NCBI GenBank assembly: GCA_037693485.1
Contig: CM075353.1
Coordinates: 105,482,501 to 105,546,500, forward strand
Length of the DNA: 64,000 nucleotides
Direction: 5' to 3'
Source of the DNA: Kitagawia praeruptora
Lineage: Eukaryota > Streptophyta > Magnoliopsida > Apiales > Apiaceae
Each line of letters begins with the position of its first letter. Within the stretch, counting starts at the first letter, position 1. Shown here one piece after another: positions 1 through 10,980 of this stretch. The notes below the pieces were generated by a model that searched no databases, was not told the origin of the DNA, and worked only from the letters and a program-made list of their open reading frames with translations. The translations under genes were made by a program, and so were the position numbers.

Positions 1-148
1 TGGCCTAAATGCAGCCAACTTGGGTAAACCACAAGCCCACCACAGGCCCCCAAACAATCATGATTTGTTGGTGCAATTTGTAGTAGTACTTTTGCTTATA
101 TACTGAACTGAAGTCCCAAATCTCCTCGATGTGGGACTGGGGTGTTAC
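1..148 (+). other. Possible leader or LTR end of a retroelement
   Basis: There is no coding sequence. A TATA-like stretch (cttatatactg) lies near 93-103. A self-complementary segment (tcccaaatctcctcgatgtgggac) follows at about 113-137. Removing the inserted LTR element at 149-2020 would place this stretch directly before a tRNA-Met-type primer-binding site at 2027-2040. It is therefore probably the promoter/leader of the pararetrovirus that follows, or the LTR end of an older retroelement. Confidence 0.35.
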
Positions 149-569
149 TGATGTAGGACAAGCAATAAAAACAGGTAAATGGATAGATATTTGTGGATTA
201 ACCGCAGAAAACCCACGCCTAAGGTGCTGCCCTAGGATTTCTCAACCGCAGAAGAGAAGAATTATCATGGATCGCAACCCATAACAAGAAAGAAACAATT
301 CTCAATTCAATAATCAATCAAAGTCTATTTAATAATGATATTACATCTCCTTATATAAGAGGAGTAAAACCCTAAACTTAGTCAACAAGTAAAAATCTTT
401 CTAATAAGGGAAACAAATCCTTTTTATTATTCTATTCCTAAATCTAGAATATTCTTATTAATCTATTTATCTAATATAACTAATACCTAATATATTACAA
501 TCAAATCTATTCTTGATTAATAACATAAAATAGAAACAAATTAATGATTTAATTCCTTGTTCCGCATCA
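149..569 (-). repeat. Left LTR (3' LTR in element orientation)
   Basis: 421 bp, bounded by TGATG...CATCA. It is near-identical to the right LTR. It carries an extra segment near 194-214 (ggattaaccgcagaaaacc) that the right copy lacks. Confidence 0.9.
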
Positions 570-1618
570 TTCTCCTCGCCTTTGAAGAAAACTTGTCCAC
601 GAGTTTTATAAAAGTTGAGAATCAACGAACAAAGAGATGACTTGTCGTAGTACTTGAAGACATCAAACTCCAACTCCATAAGCAAGATCTTCGGAAACAA
701 CACTCGCTCAATAGGATTTTTTGATGTGGTAGTCATTCCCATTATGTTGTCAATGCCTAAAAAATCAAAATATTCCACCTTGATGATGTTCTCGCGGTTT
801 ACAACTTCTTCACTTTTAACGACTCCGTCTACTTCTTTTTCAATGTTAAAACACTGAATAGATGCCTCTGCCTTTTGTAATTCAATGTTAAAACACTGAA
901 TTGTAGGCGGTTGAACAATCTAATTTTCTTTGACAATCACATGTTTACTATGCGATCTAATATCCTCGTGGTGTCTAAAGGGTTCTCTTGACACTTTTTC
1001 ACCAGTAGGTTGATGTTGAGGCAGGGATGGAAGTCTTACAAGTGGAGGATTATGTTGTACGCCAAGTTTATCCATAATTTCTCTTAGCGTTGCTTGCACA
1101 TCTTGCATCTGCAAACCCAAATCTTCGAGCTTATTCTCCACATTTCGTAATCTCATATTATTTTACCCGATATACGTATCAAGACGGTTGTTTACTTCAT
1201 CAGCATTAATCATTGTGTAAAATTGAGGGCTGACTTGTTAGTTCTGGACAAATTCAGGGGCTGTTTTGCAAGTTTAAGGACTTTTGATAAGTTTCAGGGC
1301 CTGTTTGTAACTTTCAGGAAGATTGGGGATTGTTTTGTAGCGTTCTGGTGGCTACTGGTGGCTGGATGGTAGCTGTTGGTGGCTTTATGGTGGTTGCCGG
1401 TGGCTGCTTGTGGTTGGTGGTGGCTGCTGGCGGTTGTTGGAGGCTAATGGTGGCAAGATCCTGGTGTTTGGGTAGAGAAATGGTGGCTGTGATGTGGCTG
1501 CTGTGGGTTGCTGGTGTGGGCATATGGTGGTTTATGGTGTCCTTTTTTTTTTTTTGCAAAACCCTAGATCTCTCACCAAATAAGAATTTGATGTTGAAAC
1601 CTAAGCTTTGATGCCACT

Positions 1619-2020
1619 TGATGTAGGACAAGCAATAAAAACAGGTAAAAGGATAGATATTTGTCACACCTAAGGTGTTGCCCTTAGGATTTCTCAACCA
1701 TAGAAGAGAAGAATTATCATGGATCGCAACCCATAACAAGAGAGAAACAATTCTCAATTCAATAATCAATCAAAGTCTATTTAATAATGATATTACATCT
1801 CCTTATATAAGAGGAGTAAAACCTAAACTTAGTCAACAAGTAAAAATCTTTCTAATAAAGGAAACAAATCCTTTTTATTATTCTATTCCTAAATCTAGAA
1901 TATTCTTATTAATCTATTTATCAAATATAACTAATACCTAATATATTACGATCAAATCTATTCTTGATTAATAACATAAAATAGAAACAAATTAATGATT
2001 TAATTCCTTGTTCCGCATCA
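1619..2020 (-). repeat. Right LTR (5' LTR in element orientation)
   Basis: 402 bp, with the same termini as the left LTR. It is followed directly by the TSD GTTAC. Confidence 0.9.
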
Positions 2021-2026
2021 GTTACA

Positions 2027-2040
2027 TATCAGAGCCTTGG
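2027..2040 (+). other. tRNA-Met primer-binding site remnant
   Basis: TATCAGAGCCTTGG matches the core of the plant initiator tRNA-Met primer site used by caulimovirids and many Copia elements. It sits about 160 bp before the movement-protein frame, which fits a pararetroviral leader. The 1.87-kb LTR element inserted just upstream and separates it from positions 1-148. Confidence 0.55.
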
Positions 2041-2202
2041 TATATCCTTTAAAATGAATCTTTTATAAGAAAAAGGAAAAGAAATTGATGATCCTTAGAC
2101 TTCTGATGATAATCAAGATTTCGAAATCGAGTTTTCAGAAAATGAAAAAGGATTTCAAGAAAGCTTTTTGGTAAAACAAGAAATGCTTTCAAAAATTAAG
2201 AT

Positions 2203-2482
2203 TTGAAACCTGATTTGAAAAAAGAAAAAATATTTAGAATTCCTTTCAATTTAAACATTTTGAGAAGAAAAAATAATATCTTTTATTTTGTCAGCACAAA
2301 AGAGATGCACGTAGACATAAAAGATACTAAAGGTTCAGTTTTCCTTTCACATATCAACAGAGAAGAAATTAGGAAAAACCTTTTAAAGATCGACTCTAAG
2401 ATTAGACCAACAATCAACACGGTTCATTTAGGAGCTGTAAAGATTTTGTTAAAATCTGAGTTTCAAGAAGGCATTGATTCAC
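2203..2482 (+). pseudogene. Endogenous pararetrovirus movement protein, first part
   Basis: The frame opens at a non-ATG codon; the sequence before it is out of frame, so the N-terminus is decayed. It translates into the front half of a caulimovirid-type movement protein. It shows the conserved run around GAVKILLKS and GIDSPIK, which in these 30K-superfamily proteins lies in the core fold. Movement proteins of this family act at plasmodesmata, where they form tubules. The reading frame is cut at 2491 by a Mutator-like MITE and resumes at 3380 with the expected next block. No intact copy exists here. Confidence 0.8.
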
Positions 2483-2491
2483 CTATTAAAA

Positions 2492-3370
2492 GGGTGAAAT
2501 GGCAAAATCGTCACTCAACTGGAACTTAAATTGCAATCAGGTCATCGAACTCAAAAAGCTTACAAATGGGTCACTCAACTAATTAAAACTTTCTTATCCA
2601 TCATTAAACTCAAAAATCTTACAATTAGGTCATCGAACTCAAAAACTTACAATTAGGTCATCAAATCCTCCATAATATAAGTTCACGGTATACAATCTTA
2701 TTGGCCTGTTCAATCTTAGAGACCGGGAAAACTCTAACAACTTAAATTCCAAACCAGTCTTATATTAGACAATAGACAAAGACAGATGAGCATTATTCGG
2801 AGTCACTGACTCACTAGCATACATACTCACAATTTTTTCTAAGCCAAATTTATATAAAAGAGAATACTCAGGAGGTTTAAAATCGTCTGAATCATATTTA
2901 TCTTTTTTCTAAAACTCCTCTAAATAAATATCAAAAATCAAATTTCTTTATTTAATGTCCTAATTTTTTGAGAAGAAAATAATTATTAACATATTCGAAA
3001 TAGAAATGGTTTTCAAATTTGTAGGAATGAGAATTTGAATTTATCTATAATTTAAATATTAAAAATTAAATTTCCTTTTTTAATATCCTAATTTTTAGGG
3101 AAGGTAATAATTATAAAAGACAAGTATTTATCATGTATTTATTTGTATGGAACATGCCAATAAGATTGTATATTGTGAACTTATATTATGGAGGGTTCGA
3201 TGACCTGATTGTAAGTTTTTTGAGTTCGATGATCTGATTGTAAGATTTTTGAGTTTAATGATGGATAAGAAAGTTTTAATTAGTTGAGTGACCCGTTTGT
3301 AAGCTTTTTGAGTTCAATGATCTGATTGCAAGTTGAGTTCCAGTTGAGTGACAATTTTGCCATTTCACCC
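2492..3370. mobile_element. Mutator-like MITE with ~220-bp inverted repeats
   Basis: It is flanked by a perfect 9-bp TSD, CTATTAAAA (2483-2491 and 3371-3379). The ends are GGGTGAAATGGCAAAAT and its near-perfect complement. The inverted repeat continues inward for roughly 220 bp on each side, to about 2710 and 3150. The arms contain degenerate direct repeats built on ggtcatcgaactc and cttacaa. The centre is AT-rich and non-coding. A 9-bp TSD with long TIRs is the Mutator signature. It interrupts the viral movement protein gene. Confidence 0.9.
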
Positions 3371-3379
3371 CTATTAAAA

Positions 3380-3842
3380 TGACATTAATAGATAATAGAA
3401 TCAAAGACCAAAGAGATTGCATTTTAGGTGCTGCTAGAGGAAATTTAGCATACCAAAAATTCATGTTCTCAGTCTATCCTAAGTTTGGACTTAGCCTAGA
3501 TATTAAGAATCTAGATACGGTTTTATCTTTCGTACATTAGTTTGAACGAGAAAACCTTATGGATGCCGGAGATAAAGTCTTCAACATATCTTATGTTGTA
3601 GCCTATGCCTTGACTAAGAGTCATCACAGTATAGATTACAAAAAATCAGAATACATTGAATTAGAAGATATATTCTCTGACATAGGATCAGTAGAAGAGA
3701 AGCAATTCTCAGAAATTAGTGCTTTAGAAAATTCTTGGGCAATAGACATTGCTAGGAACAAACCACATCTAGGAGAAAAATCTAGAATGAGTTTTAAAGG
3801 AAAAAACCTAGTAGTAGGAGAATCCTCTACAGACAACCTCTT
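3380..3842 (+). pseudogene. Endogenous pararetrovirus movement protein, second part
   Basis: This continues the viral frame after the MITE. It contains the conserved stretches GAARGNLAY and HHSIDYK, characteristic of caulimovirid movement proteins. There is one in-frame stop near 3538-3540. From 3559 the frame stays open until a Tourist-like MITE interrupts it at 3845. The two parts together cover most of a typical movement protein but cannot be translated as one. Confidence 0.8.
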
Positions 3843-3844
3843 AA

Positions 3845-4209
3845 GAGCAACTCCAACAGTCTCCTAGCATGTTCCTTATAAATATTATAAATAATTAGCC
3901 TCCTAGATATTATAAGGCATGACAGCTCCAACAATGCTCTTCATCTTTACTCCTTGTTATTCTAATAATATTAAAAAAGAGGGAAAAAGGTGAAAGAGAG
4001 AGAAAAGTGTATTAGAAATGGAGGGAAGTGAATATTTTATTAATGAAAAATGAGATAAGGAATGACTAGGAGCATCTTATAAATAAGGAAGGAGAGAAAC
4101 ATCCTAAATTTTTAAGGGACAACTAGGAGACTTTTGGAGTGACATATTTTGTCAAAATCCTTATATTTTTAAGGTAGGAGCTCGTATAGCTAGTCTCTTG
4201 GAGTTGCTC
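3845..4209. mobile_element. Tourist-like (PIF/Harbinger) MITE
   Basis: The TIRs are GAGCAACTCCAA and TTGGAGTTGCTC, and the TSD is TAA (3842-3844 and 4210-4212). It is 365 bp long and non-coding. A 3-bp TAA target is typical of PIF/Harbinger-derived MITEs. It lies inside the viral sequence. Confidence 0.85.
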
Positions 4210-4212
4210 TAA

Positions 4213-5514
4213 GGAATGTAATAGACAATTTAAGTCCAAAACTTGAACTTCTCAGTTAAATGTCTACTTCTTTAGCTGTAAATCCTCATATTTTCAAAAA
4301 AGGAAAAATCCTTAATCTCAAACGATTAAATGAAGGAGTAGGAAAAGAGTCGAAGATTTCAGCAGTCTTCCAGGTAGTGCAAGAATTATTACTATAATTG
4401 CATCTACTAATAATCTTAACCAGATTATAGGTAGAATTTTACTTGGAGTATATAAATTGCTATCCTATCCTATTTTGGGCTTAGCAAAGATCCCAATGAA
4501 AAATTCTCTAAAGAACCTAGCATCTTTGGGAAATATGGAACCACTTACTTTCAAAGAGGGGGGGAGTGGAAGTAGTAGTAGCAGCAAGTTAGAAGACTTG
4601 AAAAATCTTTTAACTGAACATAAAAATCTTTTGGTTAAAAATTACGAAGAGATTAAAAAGCTAGCAGAACACGTATAACGGCTTATTGATAATAAGCACG
4701 ACATACCTATATCTAGAAAAGAAGTCGTAGACTTTACTTCTAAACTTATGGAAATCGAGGAATACCTTAAAAGATCTTATCTTAGGATGAGTCTTAAGGA
4801 ATTACAAGAAGATTTCACCAAGATTATTAAGCCCCAATTAGAAGAAATTCTAGGGTTGCTTAAAAATCAGCAGAATGCCGATAACACTGAAGCGGCAGCA
4901 TAAAAAATTATTAATGAGATAAAATATGTTATCCATGATTGTCCTTGCAATAAGGAAATTCTTGATGTTCTTAAGACAGGTACATCAAACGGAGAAATTG
5001 TCTTGGCAGATGAAAAATTCTAGAAACCCTTGAGATATAGTTATCCGAACTTTAATGTTGGTAACAAAAATATGGGCTCAGGAAAGATCCAGGAAGTTTG
5101 TCATGGCCATTTGGTATTGACAAAAAATCATCATGAATTACATGAAAACGATAGAAGAATTCTTCTGGAAGAATCTAGAGGATGAAGAATTGCAAGTTAC
5201 AGATGATAATTATGATCATTCGGAACAAGCCATTAGATTAATGGAAATAGGGGCTGACTCTATCGCCAACCAAGAAATAGAGTCGAGTAGTAAGTTAAAA
5301 TCTTTATTTGGTTTTATTAATTGTGAATCTCTAAATGTGATTGAAGCTTTCAGCTCTGAAGAAGAATCAGATTCTAGAGAAACACTTCAATACTTACTCA
5401 GAAGAAGAAGTTTTCCCAGAAAATTTCAGAATGAATAATCAGTCTTCTAATTTCCATACCCCCCGCACCTGAATTCTCATATTTTTGAATTTGCCGAATT
5501 GTCGTATCCCATAT
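4213..5514 (+). pseudogene. Pararetrovirus-derived region downstream of movement protein
   Basis: Several short same-strand frames are separated by stops. One at 4457-4678 continues past a TAA through about 4900. It encodes a serine-rich patch, then a lysine/glutamate-rich, heptad-like segment that is probably coiled coil. An acidic frame at 5133-5438 ends in a basic tail (LLRRRSFPRK). Position after the movement protein and the same lysine-rich, AT-rich coding style suggest the coiled-coil and coat-protein N-terminal regions of the same virus. I could not match a domain directly. No protease, reverse transcriptase or RNase H of the virus is seen. Confidence 0.5.
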
Positions 5515-5523
5515 CACGTATCC

Positions 5524-6187
5524 TAGGGATGGGCATTTCACCCGTCCCGTCCAATCTCGATCCGATCTCCGCTCCGAACGGGGCGGGGATTCAGGAATTT
5601 TTCGGGGCAGGGAGCGGGGAAAGTTTTATAAAAAAATCGGGGATCAGAGCGGGGACGGGGATAATTGTCTCCCCACCCCGACCAGCCCCGAAATTCCACT
5701 CCCCGTTACCCGATCCTCATATATAATAAAAATAATATATTTATATATTAAACATTAAATAAATTATTACAAGTAAATAATTTATACATATTTAAAATTT
5801 TAAAATATTTATCCATTTCAATAATTAAAATTTTCATGTTAGAGTACATGTATTCTTAGTTTTATCTGTTATTTAAAACTATAAATAAATATTAATACGA
5901 AATAAAGTCTAAAATATGATATAATATTCTAAACATATATATTACACATTTTGATATATTAAATTGATTTTTTTTTGAAAAATATTTCATATATATTTGA
6001 TTTTTTTAAAAAAGAAAGAATTACCCGATTCCCCGTAGGGATCTCCGTTCCCCGTTTGGGACGGGAATCGGGGAAGAACAAAATCTCCGTTCTGGGATCG
6101 GGGCGGGTTCGGGGAATGGATTCGGGTTCAGGTTCGGGGGCGGGGATTGCACTCTCCGGCCCCGAAGTGACCCGACGCCCATCCCTA
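5524..6187. mobile_element. hAT-like foldback MITE, GC-rich ends
   Basis: The ends are TAGGGATGGGC and GCCCATCCCTA. About 180 bp of GC-rich sequence at each side (rich in ggggcgggg and ccccgttcc) pair as an imperfect inverted repeat around an AT-rich core at 5720-6020. The flanks share CGTATCC (5517-5523 and 6190-6196) but the duplication is imperfect, so the exact target site is uncertain. Predicted proteins here are by-products of the GC-rich repeats. Confidence 0.7.
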
Positions 6188-6844
6188 GCCGTATCCCCAC
6201 ACCCGCACCCATGCTTCCTAGCTTATCAACCTTATGCACAATGCCTTTCGTTCTTTGTACAATGCTCCCTTGCACCAATAACTACTTTTAAATTTGTCCC
6301 ACGAAAATCTTCTCTTCACGTTTAAAGTTTAACAACAGGGAAATCTTTACTGAATTAGCTCAGTGTCATTAGTTAATTATCAGATATAGACAAGATGGTA
6401 ACACCAACGCGTGTGTACATATTGTGATTGGGAAAATAATGTACATGTCATCACAGTTCTCCAGCCAACAAGTAGTTCCGGAAATTACAATCTTGATTAC
6501 AAAAATATATTTACGTGTCTACACGCACATCTATTGAAATTGGCATGTGTGGGTACAGTATGCTGATCAAGTGTTCGAATAAATAATCTTTTACATTGAG
6601 ATGCATTTTATTTAGTTAAGCAGTTCTTATTGCCTATAGAATTCATAGTATGGATATTTATATTCTGGATCAAGTATCATCATTTTTGTGCCTGTATCTG
6701 CTAGTTGTATTCTGAATTATGTTGATAATAACTAGCGTAAAGTCATAAACAAAATACATGACAGCCAGTGTTAAATATCCAGTATCCTTGTCTACCTCTG
6801 ACATATTCTGTAGACCTCATAATGCCAATGTTCCTTTCAACAGG
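6188..6844. other. Intergenic/intron, no recognised feature
   Basis: No transposon ends or coding similarity were recognised. The last part (from about 6750) is probably intron sequence before the exon at 6845, since a pyrimidine-rich stretch and CAG acceptor precede it. Confidence 0.4.
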
Positions 6845-7571
6845 TTAAGAGGGACAATTGTAGGGGCTAACAATCGGATGGATCTACTTTCAATCGTGAC
6901 GAGTGGAGTGAATGACAGTGATATTGTTGGCCCTGTTGAAAACATTCTTGAAGTTATTGAAGGTTGGGAGGACGATGAAACACACAATCCTGATGTCCCA
7001 GCTATTTCACATAAGAGGGGAATGACCCCTTTCGTATTTATTCCATTTGAAGAGGTATTCTGTCTCCCCATCTATGTTATGCCTTTTTGTAGTTTCATAT
7101 GTTTATTTTTTGGTATATGAATGATATTGCCAACTTAATTTTATAATTTAATAAAAAACAATTGAATGTAATTTTTGAATTTGTATATGCAAGCTGCCCT
7201 TCTAGCGGGCCAAATGTCTAAAACAAAGAGAAAATTTACTTCTATTTTATATAGCTATTATTTTTTTGAAAAAGCTTATTGTTGTTGGCAGGTATATTAA
7301 CTATGATTATAATCTCATTTGCTGTAAGATTTGAGTTACTTAATTGCTTTACTTCTTGGTATAGCCGAGAATGAATTATGGTTGCTCGGAAAATCCTCCC
7401 ACATGTGCGATCTATTTAATATTTTTTTTGACCAACTAGTTCTTAGATATCTTATTAAACCCTGCTCGGTGATGTTTTTCTGAACTTGACATTCATCTTT
7501 CTACCCCTGTAGGTGGAAACATCAGTTTTGAACTTGCCTGTCGAAAGAATGGATTACTTTGTACCTGGTTA
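6845..7571 (+). CDS. 3'-terminal two exons of an unrecognised host gene
   Basis: An exon at about 6845-7055 is preceded by ttcaacag and followed by gtattc. It encodes an acidic segment with EVIEGWEDDE and HKRGMTPFVFIPFEE. A second exon at 7512-7571 follows cccctgtag and continues in phase as VETSVLNLPVERMDYFVPG before TAA. The phase agreement and clean splice sites suggest a real C-terminus of about 90 residues. Upstream exons are not visible before 6.8 kb, where pararetroviral DNA lies. The gene may therefore be a truncated relic, or may have a distant 5' part. I do not recognise the family. A plausible 3' UTR follows. Confidence 0.5.
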
Positions 7572-8261
7572 ATAAATGCAACAAAGCACGCATCCTCTAA
7601 ATGTACATGTATATAGACAAAAACATCATCAATCAGTTCAAGCTTGATAATAATTAACTGATTGTTCAAAGCTGCTCTTATCAACTCTTGATACCGACTT
7701 TAATGTTGTGCCCCCATTTGTGCCGTGTGCATTTTGGTTTGCCTATGTTTCAGTCTCTGTACGATATGTTGTTTTTGTTGTATCGAGTGATGGTGAATTT
7801 TCCATGTATGAGATGCTTTGTACATTTATAGTTTGATTATATAAGTTGCTGAGTGAGGTACTTGTACATGTGCTCAATCTACTCAAAGTTTTGAGCAAGT
7901 TTTACAAATTCTTGTTATGCATTTCTGGATCGGAGCTCCGGTTTCTTTCACTCCTCAAATATTTGAGGAGTTTACTAATGTTAATTTTAACGCCCTTCCG
8001 TCACCAATTATTTTTCTCTTTTTTAAAAATTGTTTTTTATTCCTTATTGGCTGTCTATCTCTGCTTCTAATATAATTTTGCAAATAAATTTTTGATGTTG
8101 TCCTTTACCTGTCTTTTGCTACCCTTTTGTTGTTCCAAATGTAAACTTTCATCACATAAATATTGAATATGCAGTATACGTGGGTAGTAAAGCAAAGAGA
8201 ATATATGTAAGTTAAAATTTCTTAAAAATTGTAAAAGAATTTGAAAGAAGTAATTGAAAGT
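7572..8261. other. Probable 3' UTR then AT-rich spacer
   Basis: 7572-7840 resembles a 3' UTR of the preceding exons (T/G-rich, no open frame of note). The remainder is AT-rich with no recognised element. Confidence 0.35.
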
Positions 8262-8622
8262 AGGGTGATAGTTAAAAATAACCCTTTTTTTATCAAAAAA
8301 AAGATGAAAATAACATTTGTTGGAAGGTAGGATTGAAAATACCGTTTTTTGGAAAAAATTGTGGAAAATATCGTTTGGGTCACGTAATTCTATTATGGAT
8401 AACCCCTGATACGCATCTTCTAAATGCGTATCTGTCCTGATACGCATTCTGAATATGCGCATCACAATAAAAGATAACCACCAACCATGTGGGGTCCATT
8501 ATTCACTATGTTACGCAATTTCAAAATGCGTATTCAAAACGTTATTTTTAACCATCCACCTCAAAAAAATGTTATTTTCATCATTTTTATCCAAAAAAAT
8601 GTTATTTGTAACATTTTTTTTC
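8262..8622. repeat. Imperfect inverted repeat, possible MITE
   Basis: The segment gatgaaaataacattt near 8304 and its complement aaatgttattttcatc near 8567 form arms of about 45 bp. The interior carries direct copies of gatacgcat and atgcg (8408-8462). No convincing TSD was found, so it could be a decayed foldback element. Confidence 0.4.
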
Positions 8623-8939
8623 TTGAAAGTAGCGGAATGAAGTATTTAATTTTGTTGGATTTCGAAGTCTCCTAACAGAAAATTCAACCTAAAAGAATAA
8701 AATAAAGAGAAAAATGCCCCTAGCTATGTAGGAGAGTTACTTAAATATGTAATATATTTTAATGCCATTTTTATAATGAATTGATCAAATCATGCCATTA
8801 CAAAAATATCCCTCGTATATTCATGTTAAAAATTCTTTATATCTCATAAATTATACGAGCGTACTTTAGAAGCATTAATATCTAAAATAAATTGAATTTT
8901 ATGTAACTAAATTCATTTTGGATTAGAGTTTGACTAGTA

Positions 8940-9193
8940 CTCCCTCTGTCTCACATTATCTTTCCCCTTTTGACTTTGAACACTGTTCATTATAAGCGGT
9001 TACTAATTTACGCATAATTTATAAGATAAAATATAGGCATGAGTGATCTTGTTGAATTCGTATTTATGAGTACTTTAATACAGTGAAGTTTTTATATTTA
9101 GTACTAATACAAAATTTAAGATATTAACGATTGAAAGTGTGCGTTGGCAAACGTGTTTTTACAAACAGGAAACATATTATGAGACGGAGGGAG
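8940..9193. mobile_element. Stowaway-like MITE
   Basis: The ends are CTCCCTCTGTCTCA and TGAGACGGAGGGAG, with TA duplications at 8938-8939 and 9194-9195. It is 254 bp, AT-rich and non-coding. It is typical of Tc1/Mariner-derived Stowaway elements. Confidence 0.9.
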
Positions 9194-9507
9194 TACATGT
9201 TTTTATGCGAGAGCAAAACATTCATTTTATTTGTTTTACAAAATTGAAGAATGTCCTCATGTGCACTATTCCAAGGAAATTGTTATTTTTGGAGTTTTTT
9301 TTTTTCAAAATTATTTGTAACATATATGCAACAATTTGTGAATATAGTGGACATATACCACCGCAAATACATAGTGAGAAATAGCATTTTTCTATTCAAT
9401 TTTTTTTCTTTTTACTAAGATTTGAAAGTGTTTTTTATTATTAACAAGATTCCATTCACAAGTCACAACTACCTATAAATTGCACAACAAAAATTAAAAC
9501 AAACATA
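9194..9507. other. AT-rich spacer
   Basis: No gene or repeat was recognised in these 314 bases. Confidence 0.4.
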
Positions 9508-9670
9508 TAGTATATTGGGCTATTTTCATAAATATATTGTCAAAAGTAATTTTTTTCAAAAATACCATCATCTTCTTTCAAAAATACCATCTTCTTTCAA
9601 AAATACCATCTTTCCTCTTTCAATCCAATTTCCTTACCCAGAATTCGGATGAACAGTACTTCCACCTGTG

Positions 9671-9711
<41 letters not shown>

Positions 9712-9922
9712 GTGGGATGCTATTTTGGTGGATTTGGGTTGTAGGGCCCCGCAGGGGCATATTCAACTGAATGCAACCACATTCAACCAAATGCAACTTT
9801 TTTTTAAGGAGATGGGTGATTTTGGTGGATTTGGGTTTCAGGGCCCCGCAGGGGCATATTCAACTAAATGCAACCACATGCAACTAATTGCAACTGAATG
9901 CAACCACATGCAACTAAATTTC

Positions 9923-9975
9923 TGATTTCAAGTTCCATTTGTCAGTTGTCATTTTCGACCTCATTTTTGAACTCT

Positions 9976-10032
<57 letters not shown>

Positions 10033-10080
10033 TAAAAAATGAGGTCGAAAATGACAACTGACAAATGGAACTTGAAATCA
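9923..10080. repeat. Hairpin 1: 54-bp arms around (TA)n
   Basis: The left arm (9923-9977) begins tgatttcaagttccatttg. The right arm (10029-10080) is its reverse complement. The centre is about 51 bp of (TA)n. The arm junctions differ: actctgga on the left and agggtta on the right. Confidence 0.9.
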
Positions 10081-10123
10081 GCAACTGAATGCAACTGAAT
10101 GCAACCAAATGCAACTAAATTTC

Positions 10124-10171
10124 TGATTTCAAGTTCCATTTGTCAGTTGTCATTTTCGACCTCATTTTTGA

Positions 10172-10214
<43 letters not shown>

Positions 10215-10267
10215 AGAGTTCAAAAATGAGGTCGAAAATGACAACTGACAAATGGAACTTGAAATCA
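10124..10267. repeat. Hairpin 2: same arms, (TA)n centre
   Basis: It has the same arm sequence as hairpin 1. The junctions are swapped: aaccctata on the left, tatccagagtt on the right. The TA tract spans about 10176-10212. Confidence 0.9.
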
Positions 10268-10330
10268 GCAACTGAATGCAACCACATGCAACTAATTGCA
10301 ACTGAATGCAACCAAATGCAACTAAATTCC

Positions 10331-10378
10331 TGATTTCAAGTTCCATTTGTCAGTTGTCATTTTCGACCTCATTTTTGA

Positions 10379-10424
<46 letters not shown>

Positions 10425-10472
10425 TCAAAAATGAGGTCGAAAATGACAACTGACAAATGGAACTTGAAATCA
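10331..10472. repeat. Hairpin 3: same arms, (TA)n centre
   Basis: Here both junctions match (gaaccctata and tatagggttc), giving a near-perfect palindrome around (TA)n at about 10383-10420. The segments between the hairpins carry caactgaatgcaaccacatg-type repeats. Confidence 0.9.
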
Positions 10473-10513
10473 GCAACTGAATGCAACCACATGCAACTAT
10501 TTATATATATATA

Positions 10514-10980
10514 GTTGAATGTGGTTGCATTTGGTTGAATATTGCCCCTGGCGGGGCCCTGCAACCCAAAATCACCCCATCTTAAAAAAAAGTTGAATGT
10601 GGTTGCATTTGGTTGAATATTGCCCCTGGCGGGGCCCTGCAACCCAAAATCACCCCATCTTAAAAAAAAAGTTGAATTTGGTTGCATTTGGTTGAATATT
10701 GCCCCTGGCGGGGCCCTGCAACCCAAAATCACCCCATCTTAAAAAAAAGTTGAATGTGGTTGCATTTGGTTGAATATTGCCCCTGGCGGGGCCCTGCAAC
10801 CCAAAATCACCCCATCTTAAAAAAAAAGTTGAATTTGGTTGCATTTGGTTGAATATTGCCCCTGGCGGGGCCCTGCAACCCAAAATCACCCCATCTTAAA
10901 AAAAAGTTGAATTTGGTTGCATTTGGTTGAATATTGCCCCTGGCGGGGTCTTAATCCCAAAATAGCATCCCATCCTTAAA
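10514..10980. repeat. 78-79-bp tandem array, six units
   Basis: Units start gttgaat(g/t)tgg at 10514, 10592, 10671, 10749, 10828 and 10906. Each runs through gcccctggcggggccctgc and ends in a run of 8-9 A. The last unit diverges into the element's right arm. Two inverted units occur at about 9709-9800 and 9801-9900 in the left arm. Confidence 0.92.

Larger units (their letters stand above)
149..2020 (-). mobile_element. Non-autonomous LTR retrotransposon, 1.87 kb
   Basis: Two direct repeats (149-569 and 1619-2020) start TGATG and end CATCA, and are flanked by a perfect 5-bp TSD, GTTAC (144-148 and 2021-2025). Next to the right LTR the minus strand reads TGGCATCAAAGCTTAG (1603-1616), a diverged initiator-tRNA-Met primer-binding site. 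Next to the left LTR the minus strand has a purine tract (AAGGCGAGGAGAA). Both place the element on the minus strand. The 1.05-kb interior holds only short minus-strand ORFs. One at 920-1156 looks like a gag-type coiled coil, and one ending near 467 may be the tail of a polyprotein. No protease, reverse transcriptase or integrase is present, so it must depend on a helper. A GGT-rich low-complexity stretch occupies 1340-1530. Confidence 0.9.

Noticed and set aside
7846..8070. 74-aa leucine/serine-rich ORF
   Set aside because: It is a product of T-rich sequence after a 3' UTR, without a conserved domain.
9914..10889. Repeat-coded ORFs (YIYIYI and GLQGPARGNIQPNAT repeats)
   Set aside because: They are translations of (TA)n and the 78-bp array, with no codon structure beyond the repeats.
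10514..10980. Regular 78-bp repeats that could suggest a CRISPR-like array
   Set aside because: Units are contiguous with no unique spacers, lie in a plant transposon, and have inverted partners in the other arm.
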